A DNA stretch of 64,000 bases, taken from the NCBI GenBank assembly GCA_963701435.1, contig CAVPAL010000021.1:138309-202308 (forward strand), given 5' to 3'. The position numbers and the translations under genes were made by a program. The notes beneath the pieces are model-generated. The model had not been told where the DNA came from and did not search any database. It saw nothing but the letters and a program-made list of their open reading frames with translations. This document shows, in pieces, positions 1 through 10,200 of the stretch; the first letter of the stretch is position 1, and every line of letters starts with the position of its first letter. The DNA is from JAACFF01 sp963701435. Lineage in GTDB: Bacteria > Chloroflexota > Anaerolineae > Promineifilales > Promineifilaceae.

Positions 1-1448
1 CCGCCAACCAGCCCCAACATGATCCAGGAATTGATACTTAGCCTTTGTCCCAGCATATAGGCCACGCCGGTAACAAGAATAGTGGCGAATACGCCCGGCA
101 GCAGGCTCAGAAAAAATGTATACCACGGCAACTTTTGGATATGCGCGCCATACAGCGGCGTAAAAATGCTGTTTTTCAAGGTGAGCACCACGGCGCCGGC
201 CAGCGCAATGCCCAGCCCAACTGAGTTCATGGGCGCCCACCACCACGCGAGGATCAGATTGACCACGCCAAGTCCCAAAGTAACCATTCCCGGAATACGC
301 ACGCGATTGAGCGCTGTTTGCACATTGAGCAGCGGTAATACGGCCGTATTCACACACAGATGCACAACTAAAACGCTCATCAACAGAGCCAGAGTGGCAA
401 AATCAGGGCCGAGCCAAACGTTGAGTAGCGGCCGTGCAAATCCGGCAACCAGACCGATTGGCAGCGCCAATCCAAGCCCCAATAACTTCACCGAGCGGCG
501 CGTCAGAGTGGCCATCTGATCCAGGCCGCCATGCGCATATTGGGAAATGATGATCGGCGCCAAAACAGTGGAAGCGGCCGTTGCCAGCATGCGCAGCATG
601 ATATGCCATTGCAGCACAGAGCCATAACGCCCGCCAGCCTCGGCCCCCAGGCGTATATTTGCAATGACGAGGTCGATATTCAAAAACAATAGCGCCCCTA
701 ACTGCGTGACCAAAACCCAGCCACTCATACTCGCAAGCTGCCCCATTCGCCTCCGGTCGAAATCGCGCAAGCTGATTTTCAACTCCGGCGTCAGGCGCCG
801 CCAGATAAAAATCGCCAAACCTAACGACAAAACGGCCCCCATCAACGTACCCAGCCCTACAAACCAGATCACCGGCAGCAAAACGCTGAATAAAACGACA
901 ACCACCAAAACGCGGATAATCAAATTTGTGGCCAGAACCGCATTTTGCAAATCAAACCGATGGTAAGCAAAAGGAGATATATTAAAAATGGTGCGGATGA
1001 TCTGCACCAGATAAGCAGTCATGACGCCTACAAATAACAACCTGATCCCCGCATCGGAACCAGGCGGCACATTAAAAATATTGGGCGCAAAATAGGACAC
1101 TACCAAAATGATCGGGAACAAAAGGATTGAAACCCCAATGCTCAGCCATAATGCCGTGTTAAAGGTCCGATTGGCCAAAACAAGATTGCCTTGATTGAGA
1201 TCTATAGTGAGGAAACGGCCGACAGAACTATTTAAGGAAGAGTTGACCACATTCATGTAGTTGGTCACCGACAGCGCCAGCGGAATAATCCCATACAGCG
1301 CCACCCCAAGATTTTGGATGAGGTATTTGGTGAACCAGATGCCTACCAGCATGTTTAGTCCCAACATGAACAAGTTGGAACCGACATTCAAGGCAAACCG
1401 GCGAGGCTCAGTTCCTTCCTGAGCCGTGATGAGCGCATCTTTCTGCAT
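1..1448 (-). CDS. Polysaccharide flippase, MOP/Wzx-like (partial, C-terminus off window)
   Basis: A continuous minus-strand reading frame begins at ATG 1448 (MQKDALITAQEGTEPRRF) and runs off the left edge without a stop. An in-frame TAA lies seven codons upstream, so this ATG is the first possible one. The roughly 480 visible residues form repeated hydrophobic segments separated by short charged loops, as in the MATE/Wzx/MurJ superfamily of lipid-linked oligosaccharide flippases. It starts 33 bp after the stop of the Wzz-like gene and is co-directional with it and a glycosyltransferase, which supports export of a surface polysaccharide. The exact substrate cannot be told. Confidence 0.75.
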   Translation of the reverse strand, partial: MQKDALITAQEGTEPRRFALNVGSNLFMLGLNMLVGIWFTKYLIQNLGVALYGIIPLALSVTNYMNVVNSSLNSSVGRFLTIDLNQGNLVLANRTFNTALWLSIGVSILLFPIILVVSYFAPNIFNVPPGSDAGIRLLFVGVMTAYLVQIIRTIFNISPFAYHRFDLQNAVLATNLIIRVLVVVVLFSVLLPVIWFVGLGTLMGAVLSLGLAIFIWRRLTPELKISLRDFDRRRMGQLASMSGWVLVTQLGALLFLNIDLVIANIRLGAEAGGRYGSVLQWHIMLRMLATAASTVLAPIIISQYAHGGLDQMATLTRRSVKLLGLGLALPIGLVAGFARPLLNVWLGPDFATLALLMSVLVVHLCVNTAVLPLLNVQTALNRVRIPGMVTLGLGVVNLILAWWWAPMNSVGLGIALAGAVVLTLKNSIFTPLYGAHIQKLPWYTFFLSLLPGVFATILVTGVAYMLGQRLSINSWIMLGLVG

Positions 1449-1481
1449 GTTGTTAGCCGGGTGTTTTTAGTTTTCCCGTTG

Positions 1482-2747
1482 TCACCCTGCTGCCTGAGCT
1501 GCTGGAGAGGAAACTTCCGTTTCTTTTCCGCGGCGCCATTGCCAGATAATCACGACTACTGAGGAAATGATCAGCCCCAACAATCCTGCGGCAATGGCGT
1601 TGACAACTTTATTTGGAGAGGAAGGCGAAGTTGGTACAGTCGCCTTGCTGGCTAACTGTACCAGACCGGTCGCGTCTGCACCAGAAATATTAGATTCCTC
1701 GACCTTGCGTGCAAGAATTGTTTGGGTGTCATGCGCCAATGTCACCGCATCGGTTAACTCGCTCTCTTGCATTTGGGCTTTTTGAATCCGCTGCTGAGTC
1801 ACCAAAATTTCCGGCTTGAGTCGGCTCAACTCTGCATCAATTTCGGTTGATTTCTCATTGAGTGTATTTGCCAAGTTGGTTAGATAAAGACGTTGGTCGC
1901 CCGCAGTTTGTGCAGGCGGCGCATTGCCGCCGCCAACCTGGATTTGTAGAGGCAAATCTGTTTGCGAATTAAAGGCTCTGATTTGTACCAAAACGGCTGC
2001 GATATGATCTCCTTCGCCAATATTCGCGTTTGTGGGGGTCGATTCTAGTTGGGTTAGTAAGCTTTGCACATCTTGTTGCAGTAAGGTTAAGAGACGTTGA
2101 TTGTCCAGCAAAGCCGCCTGACTATTTAATAGGGCTTCAAGCTGGTTGGTTAAGATTTGATTTTCATTGCTGGCTGCAAATATGTTCAAAGCAGCCTGCG
2201 CTGTGTCTAGTTCCGTTGTGGCTATGTCTAACTGGTTTGTAAAGAATTCGACCTGTCCGGCTCCTTGCCCGCCATAGACCTGGTTAGCGCGGTTTACTAA
2301 CAGAGCAGCCCATGAATTAACCAGTTCGGCTGCCAGTTCAGGCGTGGAAGCTTCTGCAGTTAGCTCAATTAGAGTTGGCCTGGCTACTGGTTCAGCAATT
2401 AATGCGTTTTGCAGTTCTCCTAAGCTTGGAAGCGGTTCTTGTGTGTTTGAACTGGAGGAAATCAGGTCAAAAAGGAGTTCATTGCTGGTGGCCAGGATAG
2501 GCAAGGCGTCATAAACTGATTTTGTATCCTCATCCTCATTCTGAATACGCGGATCAAAATCGAGATTATAACGCGGCTGGCGGATGGCAATCAGGGCAGT
2601 CGCGCTGTATGCGGGCGCCATAAAAGAGCTGATTGCATAACCGACCACTGCTGCAATAATAGTAACAATTATGATTAAGGGAGCTTTATGCCACAATGCT
2701 TCCGCATAAGGCTTTAAGTTGATTTCTCCGTCCAAATAGTTCCTCAC
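1482..2747 (-). CDS. Wzz/GumC-type polysaccharide chain-length protein
   Basis: A 421-residue protein with two membrane helices, one near residues 22-45 and one near 377-400, flanking a long periplasmic or external region rich in helical, coiled-coil sequence. A proline-rich segment (PTSPSSPNKVVNA) directly precedes the second helix, the hallmark of Wzz/YveK co-polymerases that set polysaccharide chain length. No cytoplasmic tyrosine-kinase domain follows, only a short basic and polar tail. It reads from a GTG start and precedes the flippase by 33 bp, so the two are probably one operon. No clear ribosome binding site is visible. Confidence 0.8.
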   Translation of the reverse strand: MRNYLDGEINLKPYAEALWHKAPLIIIVTIIAAVVGYAISSFMAPAYSATALIAIRQPRYNLDFDPRIQNEDEDTKSVYDALPILATSNELLFDLISSSSNTQEPLPSLGELQNALIAEPVARPTLIELTAEASTPELAAELVNSWAALLVNRANQVYGGQGAGQVEFFTNQLDIATTELDTAQAALNIFAASNENQILTNQLEALLNSQAALLDNQRLLTLLQQDVQSLLTQLESTPTNANIGEGDHIAAVLVQIRAFNSQTDLPLQIQVGGGNAPPAQTAGDQRLYLTNLANTLNEKSTEIDAELSRLKPEILVTQQRIQKAQMQESELTDAVTLAHDTQTILARKVEESNISGADATGLVQLASKATVPTSPSSPNKVVNAIAAGLLGLIISSVVVIIWQWRRGKETEVSSPAAQAAG

Positions 2748-2844
2748 AAATTACAAATTCCGAGGATCATAACATGTTGCTATGAAGTTGGGCAAATGTG
2801 GCCCGCCAAGATCGTTTTGTTTTAATTATTCGCCGGGTAATCAG

Positions 2845-3954
2845 TTAGCGTGACGTGAGAAGGCGCTCAAATAATTGTTCATAGGAGTCGGTTACTGCAT
2901 CCCAGGTGTAATGGGTGTTGGCTCGTTTTTGTGCTTTGGCTGCATATTTTGCGACTCTCGAAGGATTAGAAAGGAGGTCTTCCAACAGCGGACGCAGCGC
3001 AGACGCCCCTTTTTGGCCGGCGTAAGAAAAGCCGGCGTCCCCAATGGTCTCCAGGTTTTCAGGGGTATCATTGACGATAACACAGTTGCCAAATGCCATT
3101 GCTTCGGTGAGGGCCGGATGCGTCCCGCCAACGCCTGAACTTTCAACGAAGATGCTGGCGTTTGAACCCAGTTCATGGTAGCCCTTGCCGAACACATAGC
3201 CCGTGAAAATGATGCGGGGATCATCTTGCGCGCGCGCCTTTAGTGAGGCGATATAATCCTGCGCGTAAGCGGCGTCGCCCACGATGACACATTTCATATT
3301 CGTGTCGATTTCTCGAAAAGCATCAACGATATGGTGGGCGCAATTTTCTGGCACGAGCCGGCCTACGAATAAAACATAGTTATGAGACTGAAGGTCGAAT
3401 TTTGCTAAGGTTTCACCAGGCGGCAGACATTCTATTTCAGAGCCGTAGGGAATGTAGGGCGGTTTGCTTTTGAATCTATCGAGGTAATAGTTTTGTACGA
3501 CCTCGGAATCGGTGATGTATAGGTTTGGCAGTTTTGTGGCCAGATATTCGGCAAATTGGATGTACTTTTTGGCCAGCGTAGGCCATTTTTCGCGTTTCCA
3601 ATCCAGCCCATCAACATTGAGGACAGTTTTTGTGCCAACGAGTCGTGGAATCCAGGTAACGGGGCTGTTGCCGGCAATAAAATAGGCGGCGATGTCGTAG
3701 TTTTGGGTCAAGGCATGGATGGATGAAAAGAACGAATGCACAATTGTATCCAGATATTTATTTGAAATGGTCGGGAGTTTGACAAGGCGCATGCCGAGGT
3801 AATGGTCGGAGGGGTAGGTGATGTGGGTAGACCGGCAGTAGACGGTTACCTCGTGCCCACGTTTTACGAGGCGTTGACCAAGTTGTTCTACGCAGGTTTC
3901 AAAACCGCTGTAGCTTGCCGGTATGCCGCGCGTGCCAAGTAAGGCGATTTTCAT
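2845..3954 (-). CDS. Glycosyltransferase, GT4-type with DUF1972-like N-terminus
   Basis: 369 residues. The N-terminus MKIALLGTRGIPASYSGFET matches the signature of DUF1972-type glycosyltransferases, many of them rhamnosyl- or related sugar transferases of capsule and O-antigen loci. The second half has GT-B features: LFVGRLVPENCAHHIVDAF at the start of the nucleotide-sugar domain and a TEAMAFG segment near the sugar-nucleotide site. A ribosome binding site (AAGGA) lies upstream of the ATG. It is co-directional with the Wzz and flippase genes, consistent with polysaccharide assembly in the cytoplasm. Donor and acceptor are unknown. Confidence 0.85.
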   Translation of the reverse strand: MKIALLGTRGIPASYSGFETCVEQLGQRLVKRGHEVTVYCRSTHITYPSDHYLGMRLVKLPTISNKYLDTIVHSFFSSIHALTQNYDIAAYFIAGNSPVTWIPRLVGTKTVLNVDGLDWKREKWPTLAKKYIQFAEYLATKLPNLYITDSEVVQNYYLDRFKSKPPYIPYGSEIECLPPGETLAKFDLQSHNYVLFVGRLVPENCAHHIVDAFREIDTNMKCVIVGDAAYAQDYIASLKARAQDDPRIIFTGYVFGKGYHELGSNASIFVESSGVGGTHPALTEAMAFGNCVIVNDTPENLETIGDAGFSYAGQKGASALRPLLEDLLSNPSRVAKYAAKAQKRANTHYTWDAVTDSYEQLFERLLTSR

Positions 3955-4068
3955 ATGGTAAATCCTTGATTTGTGTCATTCACAAATATGTCTAGAACAA
4001 ATAAAAAAGGCAACGGCCGTTTCTGACCATCACCTTTCAAAAGGCAAGAAATCGTTTGCAGTGCGAAT

Positions 4069-4180
4069 AGGTAAACCGCGAAAAGTCTTTTGAAATAACA
4101 CCATAGCAAATTCGCGGTTTCCTTGTGGAATCCCCAGATTTCGTTTCGCTCGAATTCAAAAAACTTTCTGGGAATTACCT
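4069..4180 (+). repeat. Structured intergenic element, copy 1
   Basis: A 112-bp element with ends AGGTAA and TTACCT as short inverted repeats. The first internal stem is AAACCGCGAA with TTCGCGGTTT, then a centre TTTCCTTGTGGAAT, then a second stem CCCAGA with TCTGGG. It ends 9 bp beyond the stop codon of the minus-strand HTH-repeat gene. There is no T-run, so it is not an ordinary intrinsic terminator. Three other full copies share the plan and length but not the stem sequences (17583, 21345, 23388). Confidence 0.8.
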
Positions 4181-4189
4181 GAATCGGTT

Positions 4190-5245
4190 TTATTCAGCGC
4201 CGGCTTCTTCTCCCAGTAATCTGACTTTAATCTGTTCCGCCTGAAATTGCAGCGAGTAATTTAACATATACCAGACCCCTTTCCAAGTGTCCGGATCCAG
4301 CAAGTCATCCTTTGTGGCGCCTTCGAATGTGGCCACAATTTCTTTTGCAACTTCCGGTGTAACTCTATGCAGCGTATCCTTGAATAAATTCCAGATCGTA
4401 TCCGGTTTAATCGGGCCGGGTAATTGATCGTTCAGCCTGTTTTTGGCCTGTCCGGCCTGGAACTGGGCTGAATAACCCAGCATGTAAACCATGCCTTTCC
4501 ATGTTTCCGGATCAAGCAGGTCTTCGCGGGTAGCCCCTTCTAAATTGCCGGCCAAATCTTTCGCAACTTCCGGCGTAATGCGGTTCAAACCGCTTTTGAT
4601 GAGCTGCAAAATCGTATCTGGCTTTAATGGCTGTGGCATTTGTTCGTTTAGCCGTTCGCGGGTTTGCGCCGCCTGAAATTGAGCCGAATAGGCAATCATG
4701 TAAGCAATGCCTTTCCAGGTATCCAGCGCCATTAAGTCCTCACGCGACATCCCGTCAAACTGTTCCAAAATTTGAAGCTGGACATCCGGCGTGTATTTGT
4801 TCAAATTGTCGCGCACAAGATTGAGCATGCGCAGAGGGGAGTAGGGTGATTCTCCGGAATCGGGCAGGGCTGCGCGCAGTTCTTCTCGTAACTTGTCTAG
4901 CTCGCCAAGTAACACCCCAATGCGTCTTTTGGTTTTGTCTGCCGGGCCTTGGGATGAATGGACTTTTTCCTCGACAACCGGTATCGGTTCAGCGACAGGC
5001 TCTTCCACAGGCAAAAATTCGAGTGCGCCGGGAAAAGCGAGAAGTCGTTGATCCCGAAATTTGTTTACCGCATAATTGACCTGACCCGGCGTCAAACCGG
5101 CCGCTTCAGCCGCTTGCTTGTGAGTTGCTCCCGCATCAATCTCAAGCAAAGCTCTGGCCCGCTGACCGTTAATATCTTTTTGTAGCGCTACTTGCTCTAA
5201 TGCGTCACGTTCGCCAGCCTGCAAATAATCACCTTTTTCTGCCAT
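4190..5245 (-). CDS. HTH protein with three tandem 65-residue repeats
   Basis: 351 residues. Roughly residues 20-70 form a helix-turn-helix of the homeodomain/transposase type (ATHKQAAEAAGLTPGQVNYA). A Pro/Glu-rich linker and a short helical stretch follow. The C-terminal two thirds hold three tandem repeats of about 65 residues, each containing TP(D/E)V, then a ..R/K-E/D-DL.. D.(E/D)TWKG stretch, then Y(M/S)..YS.QFQA. I do not recognise this repeat as a named domain. The start is set by AGGAGGTACGCATG. It is divergent from the two phasin-like genes and could regulate them, but no operator has been demonstrated. DNA binding is inferred only from the HTH. Confidence 0.7.
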   Translation of the reverse strand: MAEKGDYLQAGERDALEQVALQKDINGQRARALLEIDAGATHKQAAEAAGLTPGQVNYAVNKFRDQRLLAFPGALEFLPVEEPVAEPIPVVEEKVHSSQGPADKTKRRIGVLLGELDKLREELRAALPDSGESPYSPLRMLNLVRDNLNKYTPDVQLQILEQFDGMSREDLMALDTWKGIAYMIAYSAQFQAAQTRERLNEQMPQPLKPDTILQLIKSGLNRITPEVAKDLAGNLEGATREDLLDPETWKGMVYMLGYSAQFQAGQAKNRLNDQLPGPIKPDTIWNLFKDTLHRVTPEVAKEIVATFEGATKDDLLDPDTWKGVWYMLNYSLQFQAEQIKVRLLGEEAGAE

Positions 5246-5410
5246 GCGTACCTCCTCGTATAAAGTAATTCCATTTCGATATGCGATTTGGATAATCGCG
5301 CTTCGTTTTATTCATGGTGGTGGGTTACCGACCATGAAGACCCCTCGCAAAATTGTTCCTTATTCTAACCTTATTTCCGCCTGAATGCGATAAGAAAAGC
5401 GCAAGTTTTG

Positions 5411-5439
5411 TTGACTTGCATGCCGCAGTGTGTTATATT
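5411..5439 (+). promoter_or_regulatory. Sigma70-type promoter of phasin genes
   Basis: TTGACT at 5411-5416, a 17-bp spacer, and TATATT at 5434-5439. Around and after it lie TGC-rich inverted sequences (TGCATGCCGCA within the spacer, ATGATGCACTGCGTCAT just downstream). These are a possible operator, given the PhaR-like regulator encoded at 15811. Confidence 0.65.
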
Positions 5440-5496
5440 TTCTATGATGCACTGCGTCATAAACAGGCGTTGATTAATTAAAAAATGGAGGTTGTC

Positions 5497-5877
5497 ATGA
5501 CCGAAACAGTTGAACTTCAAGAAAATGGAAAAGAAAATGTGATCGTACTTGGTACACGGAAGGTATTCTGGGCCGGACTGGGTGCGATATCAATGACCCA
5601 GGAAGAATTAGGCAAATTAGCAAATACTTTGATTGAGCGTGGCCAAAAGGTTCAAAAAGAACGTCAGGAGCACGCGGAAGAGTTGATCCAAGAACGGCGT
5701 GAGGCTGTGGAAAGCGGCCGTGTGCAGCTTCGTGATAATGTTAGCAACAAAATAGACAAAGCATGGCATGTCGTGAAATTGCCAAGTGCAAAAGATGTCG
5801 ATATGCTGAATACCAAGCTAGAAGACCTCAATGCTAAATTAGATGAATTAAACAGTGAATTGGCTGCAACGGAATAG
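5497..5877 (+). CDS. Phasin-like protein (PHA granule-associated family)
   Basis: 126 residues from ATG 5497. GGAGG at 5487-5491 gives ideal spacing to this ATG, so an in-frame ATG at 5485 is not used. The core TRKVFWAGLGAISMTQEELG followed by LIERGQKV resembles the N-terminal region of PhaF/PhaI-type phasins. The rest is charged amphipathic helix and coiled coil (LNTKLEDLNAKLDELNSEL). Phasins coat polyhydroxyalkanoate granules or bridge them to DNA. A paralogue follows at 5967. No PHA synthase is in the window, so a role in PHA storage is inferred from the family and the PhaR-like gene. Confidence 0.75.
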   Translation: MTETVELQENGKENVIVLGTRKVFWAGLGAISMTQEELGKLANTLIERGQKVQKERQEHAEELIQERREAVESGRVQLRDNVSNKIDKAWHVVKLPSAKDVDMLNTKLEDLNAKLDELNSELAATE

Positions 5878-5966
5878 TAAGGAATCGATCATAAATAACT
5901 TTTAAGAAGGGAAATGATTCCATAAAAGCAATTTTCATTTCAAATCGCGAATTCGAGGAAAATACA

Positions 5967-6401
5967 ATGACTCAAGAACTGGCTCAAGAAGTTCAAAATA
6001 ACACGAATGGTACAGAGCAACTAGAAGAAATTGATGTGTTCGAGGAAAATTTCATGGATGACGGCGGCGGCACGCTCTTAGACGGCTTGCGTCGCATTTT
6101 GATGGCTGGGATTGGCGTCGTGGTGCTGGCCCAAGAAGAGATTGAAGATTTTGTGAACAAACTGATTGACCGCGGTGAAATAGCTGAAAAAGACGGCCGC
6201 AGTTTGATTGCTGACATATTTGAAAGCCAGAAAAAATTTGTCGTTGACAATACCAAGCGCGCCTCAACTGAAGCTGACCAGCGGGTTGAGAACGTCATGA
6301 AACGTTTGAATATCCCAACAGTATCAGAGATCAATCGGCTCAGTGAGAAGATTGATGAGTTAAGCAAAAAAATCGACGAGCTTCAAGAATCATCTTCTTG
6401 A
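5967..6401 (+). CDS. Phasin-like protein, second copy
   Basis: 144 residues. An acidic N-terminal extension of about 35 residues precedes the same core as the preceding gene (LRRILMAGIGVVVLAQEEIE, then LIDRGE), and a C-terminal coiled coil (INRLSEKIDELSKKIDELQ). AGGA lies just before the ATG. It is 89 bp downstream of the first phasin gene with only a weak hairpin (GGAATC..GATTCC) between them, so co-transcription is likely. A strong terminator follows. The two proteins probably arose by duplication and may form a heteromer through their coiled coils. Confidence 0.7.
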   Translation: MTQELAQEVQNNTNGTEQLEEIDVFEENFMDDGGGTLLDGLRRILMAGIGVVVLAQEEIEDFVNKLIDRGEIAEKDGRSLIADIFESQKKFVVDNTKRASTEADQRVENVMKRLNIPTVSEINRLSEKIDELSKKIDELQESSS

Positions 6402-6458
6402 GGTTTTGAGGACAGCTATCGAGTAACCAGCAGTCGTAGGACGATTGATTAAATGTGG

Positions 6459-6494
6459 AAAAGGAGACTTCTCAATGAGGAGTCTCCTTTTTTA
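6459..6494 (+). terminator. Intrinsic terminator of phasin operon
   Basis: An 11-bp perfect stem, AAAAGGAGACT paired with AGTCTCCTTTT, followed by a T-run. It sits 57 bp after the second phasin stop and before the convergent minus-strand gene. Confidence 0.9.
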
Positions 6495-6514
6495 GTTACT
6501 GCATGCAGCAAGAC

Positions 6515-7204
6515 TTAGCCGAGCCTGCTTAAAACAAACCGTGTCGTTGGTCCGGCCGCTGCTGCTGCCAATGGATTGTGGAAAAGGGCGGTCAGCGCCG
6601 GCTGCGCAGCCGGCGCGCCTTCAGCAATATCCGCCACAAGACCGGCAACCTGACTGTCGTGGGCGGCAGAACCAAGTTCAACTTGTGCTTTGAGTTGATT
6701 CACTTTGCTGGAAAACGCCGGGTTTTGCCGGGCCACAATGGTTTGCAATGGCGCAAAAAGCGGCGCCAGGTCAGGGGCGCTTTTATCCTGATAAGTTGTT
6801 ACATTGGCGCTGGCGCCGCGGCCGATTGCAACCCCGGATGAGCCGCTGATATTGCCGACGGTGATTTTGTCACCGCCAACTTTATTCCCTTGTACCATGT
6901 CGCCATAGACATTGTACTGGATGACCTGCCGCATGTCTTCCTGGGCGACAGAAGCAGGCAGTTCAAAATTAGCCGGGATATCTTGCCAATCGATGAACGG
7001 CCGTTCCACCCGCACCTTATCCACAAGTTCTTGCAGACGATTTTGTTTTGCCAGCGACACAATCAAATTACGAATAAATGCTGAGCGCACATCGCCCGGG
7101 ATGTTTTCGTAATCAATCCCCAAATCAAAACAGAGCGTCTTCACTTCATTGAAGTTGAAGTAGTTGTCGATTTGTTTGTGAAGGGTCGATAGATACTGGC
7201 GCAT
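6515..7204 (-). CDS. Effector-associated (death-like) domain protein with RHIM-like motif
   Basis: 229 residues. Residues 1-75 (NFNEVKTLCFDLGIDYENIPG, then RELV-like helices) match the effector-associated domain fold found in bacterial STAND/NLR-type conflict systems. A glycine-rich stretch follows near residues 108-135 (KITVGNISGSSGVAIGRGA). An almost identical stretch occurs at the N-terminus of the adjacent nSTAND protein. The C-terminal 90 residues are helical and alanine-rich, with no recognised catalytic motif. It starts 38 bp after the nSTAND gene, so the two are likely one transcript. Inferred role: adaptor or signal receiver. Confidence 0.7.
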   Translation of the reverse strand: MRQYLSTLHKQIDNYFNFNEVKTLCFDLGIDYENIPGDVRSAFIRNLIVSLAKQNRLQELVDKVRVERPFIDWQDIPANFELPASVAQEDMRQVIQYNVYGDMVQGNKVGGDKITVGNISGSSGVAIGRGASANVTTYQDKSAPDLAPLFAPLQTIVARQNPAFSSKVNQLKAQVELGSAAHDSQVAGLVADIAEGAPAAQPALTALFHNPLAAAAAGPTTRFVLSRLG

Positions 7205-7242
7205 TTTCAGATGTCATGATTATGGGTCCTCAAAAATAAAAC

Positions 7243-10200
7243 CTATTGATTCGCGCAGGTTGCTCTTTGATACTTAGCATTTCCAATGTATTCATCCCAT
7301 TCCGCAGATGTTAACGGTCGGCTCACGATCTCACAGGCGGCCTCAATTAATTTATCAGTATCTAAAATCCAGGTGTGTACGGTACCATCTTTAGTCATAG
7401 TAAATAACACCTCGCCGTCGTCGGAAAATGCAATATCCGTCACTTCGGTATCATGAGTCAGGTGAACCAGAGGCTCGTCAGGTTTATTCCAGTTCCAAAC
7501 CAGGATAGCCCCAGCAGGCTCGCTGCCGGCTATGGCCAATCGTGAGCGGGCTGTGTTCATTTCAAGGGTTAAAACCTCATCAATTTCATTTAGTTTTGTG
7601 CTGACAACAGGCGAATAAGTTTCGGCATCCCATAATTCTGCACTTACTTTATGGTTAATCGCTTTTGTCACGGCCATGAATTCATTTCCTGGCTCAAACG
7701 CGATGTAGGATATCGACACTAATTCTAATTCTAATGATCTGTCTGCAATGTTCCAGATACGAACAACATTATCATCGTATACTGCCGCTAACTTTTCTCC
7801 AGAATGATCGAATATTAACTTTGGAAGGAATAGGCCTAGATTTTCATTATCGCCTAGCAAAGTTGTGGATTTTAAGTTGGCCGTGTCTGCGAAGTCCCAC
7901 AACTGTATCGAAAAAAATTCATCTACTATTGCTATGAGTGGTTGGGTTGGATGCAAAACTACAGATTGAGGTTCATATTCAAAAGGTACAACAATCGGCT
8001 GTTCGTTTGTTGTAGTGCCCCAAATATTGACAATATAAGTGGGGTCTGTTTCATCAAAAAATAAATCGTCTTCCAATGCTGTGGACAAAAAGGGATCTGC
8101 AATACTTGCTATCCAGCGACCGTCAGGGCTGACAGTGGGTGGGAGTCCCAATTCATATAAAAAAATGTCCGCACCAAACCATACTAGTTCTGGTGGTGCA
8201 ATAGCTATGTCCCATAACAAGGAACCTGTAATATCACAATTTGGAACATCAAGGCTGTCATGTTCAGTGATCACCCAGTGATCACTTACAACGTAATAAT
8301 AGGTCAGTGTAGCTTCCTGGCAATCATCCAGTGGAAATGCAGTTAAGGTATTGTTCAATGCATCCCACAATCCAATTTTATCTTCTTCAAGCGGTACGAT
8401 GGCAAGGATGTCATTGTCAACTTGTAAAAAGCCATCACTGGGATATTCCACCTGTGGGCGTGATGAGGGATTTACCCACAACCTTAATGTACCATCGGTG
8501 GGCGCTGTTGCAATGTATTTGCTGTCGGGACTATAAGTGAAGGCTCCGAAGTCACCGATATTTTGTTTATATTGTGTTATGTGTGCATTTTGCTCAATAT
8601 GCCATTGTTGAATCGTGCCGTCATCCAGAGCTACCAGGAGTTCTTGTCCGGCTGGATCAACATTAAACGCATCGATTGTATTGTTGACGAATTTAGGTGG
8701 CGAATGCACTAATTCCCCTGTTTCGGCATCCCGAAGTTCGATACGCTCGTTTCCAATTATCAGTAAAATTGTCTCGTCATCATTGGATAAAAAAGAGGCG
8801 CCATGCGGCCTCTCACGTTCGAACAGTGCGAAAAAATCTCGTATCAAATTACCACTATCTATATCCCAAAGCTGCATTTCATTTCTAAATGGGATTCTTG
8901 TAAGTAGATAGTTGCCATTGGGACTTAATGTAACTGCTATGTGTTTATCAGGTGCAACTTCTTGTGTGAAGATGGATTTCCCATTGTGGGTAGCATAGAC
9001 AGTTACTTTTCCATCTAGAGAGCGTGCCAGCCGAGAGCCATCATCGCTGAAATCAAAGCTGTCGTAGCCAAATTCAAAAGCTTCAATTGGTGTTTCCGGG
9101 GAAGTTATGTTCCACACGGTAAGGAATTTATCATTATTTACTCGGCTGGCAATAAATAATTGTCCCTCGCCGATGAAATAAGCCTCCAAAATATCACCTT
9201 CAAAACCTGCGGGTGGTAGACTGCTTAACTTTTGGCAACTTTGTGTGTCCCATAAATTTCCCGTGCCACCCATTGAACTAGCGTATAGTAAGGTTTCATC
9301 GGTATTGAAAACCATGTATGTGTCATAGTCATTTTGTTGTAATGGTGGCGTACACACAGCTTTAGTTGATTCTGCATCCAGGAGATGGACAGATGTTTCA
9401 CCACTGGCTGCAATATATTTCCCTGCTGGCCCAAACGCAAAATAATCGATCATGGACATTTCAGAAGGTAGATTGACAACTTCGGATGTTTGTATGTCGA
9501 GCAATTTGGCTGTGCCGGGGTATGTTCCACGTTGCAGCGCCAGGTATTCACCATCGGCACTGAACAGGGTGCCCCTGTTTTCGGCAACAGCGCCGGAGTT
9601 ATCAGCGGATATAGTTAAGGCTTTTTCTAGTCCGGTACTTAATGCTTTTTGTAATTCTTTGACTGCTGCTTGTTCTGGTGGTGACTCACCATCTGTTGTG
9701 GCACGGATGGCTTCAACTGCTAATAGTAAGCGCAATTCTTCATCACCGACATTTTGAGCTTTTGTAACCAGTGCACTGGATAGAGCCAGGCTTGCCTGTT
9801 TTTCTGCTTCTGTTTGGGCAGCAACAGCCTTGTTTTGGGCAGCAACGGCCGTTGCTTCACCTTCAACCGCCCGGGTACTGGCTTCCTCCGCTATATCGCG
9901 TTGTCTTGTCGCACTCGAACCTGTGAAAATCGCCACACCAGTAGCTATGAGGGCGATAATCAAAGCAACACCTACATAAAGCAAGCGCTGCCTAAGCTTG
10001 GTGGCTGACTCTTCATTTTCTTTTGCACGGGCTTCTGCTTCTGCACGTGCTTTACTTTCTGCTTCTGCGAGCCGTTGTGAATTTTCCAACTCTCGCAGTC
10101 TTGCCGCTTCTTTCTCTCGTTCTTCAGCCTGTCGCAGATTAATACTGGCTTGAATGAATCGTAGCGAAAGGGCATCCAGGTTTGGCCTTAAAGTTTCGAT

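Noticed and set aside
82..966. Plus-strand open frames over the flippase gene
   Set aside because: They are shadows: the minus strand gives one continuous family-like membrane protein.
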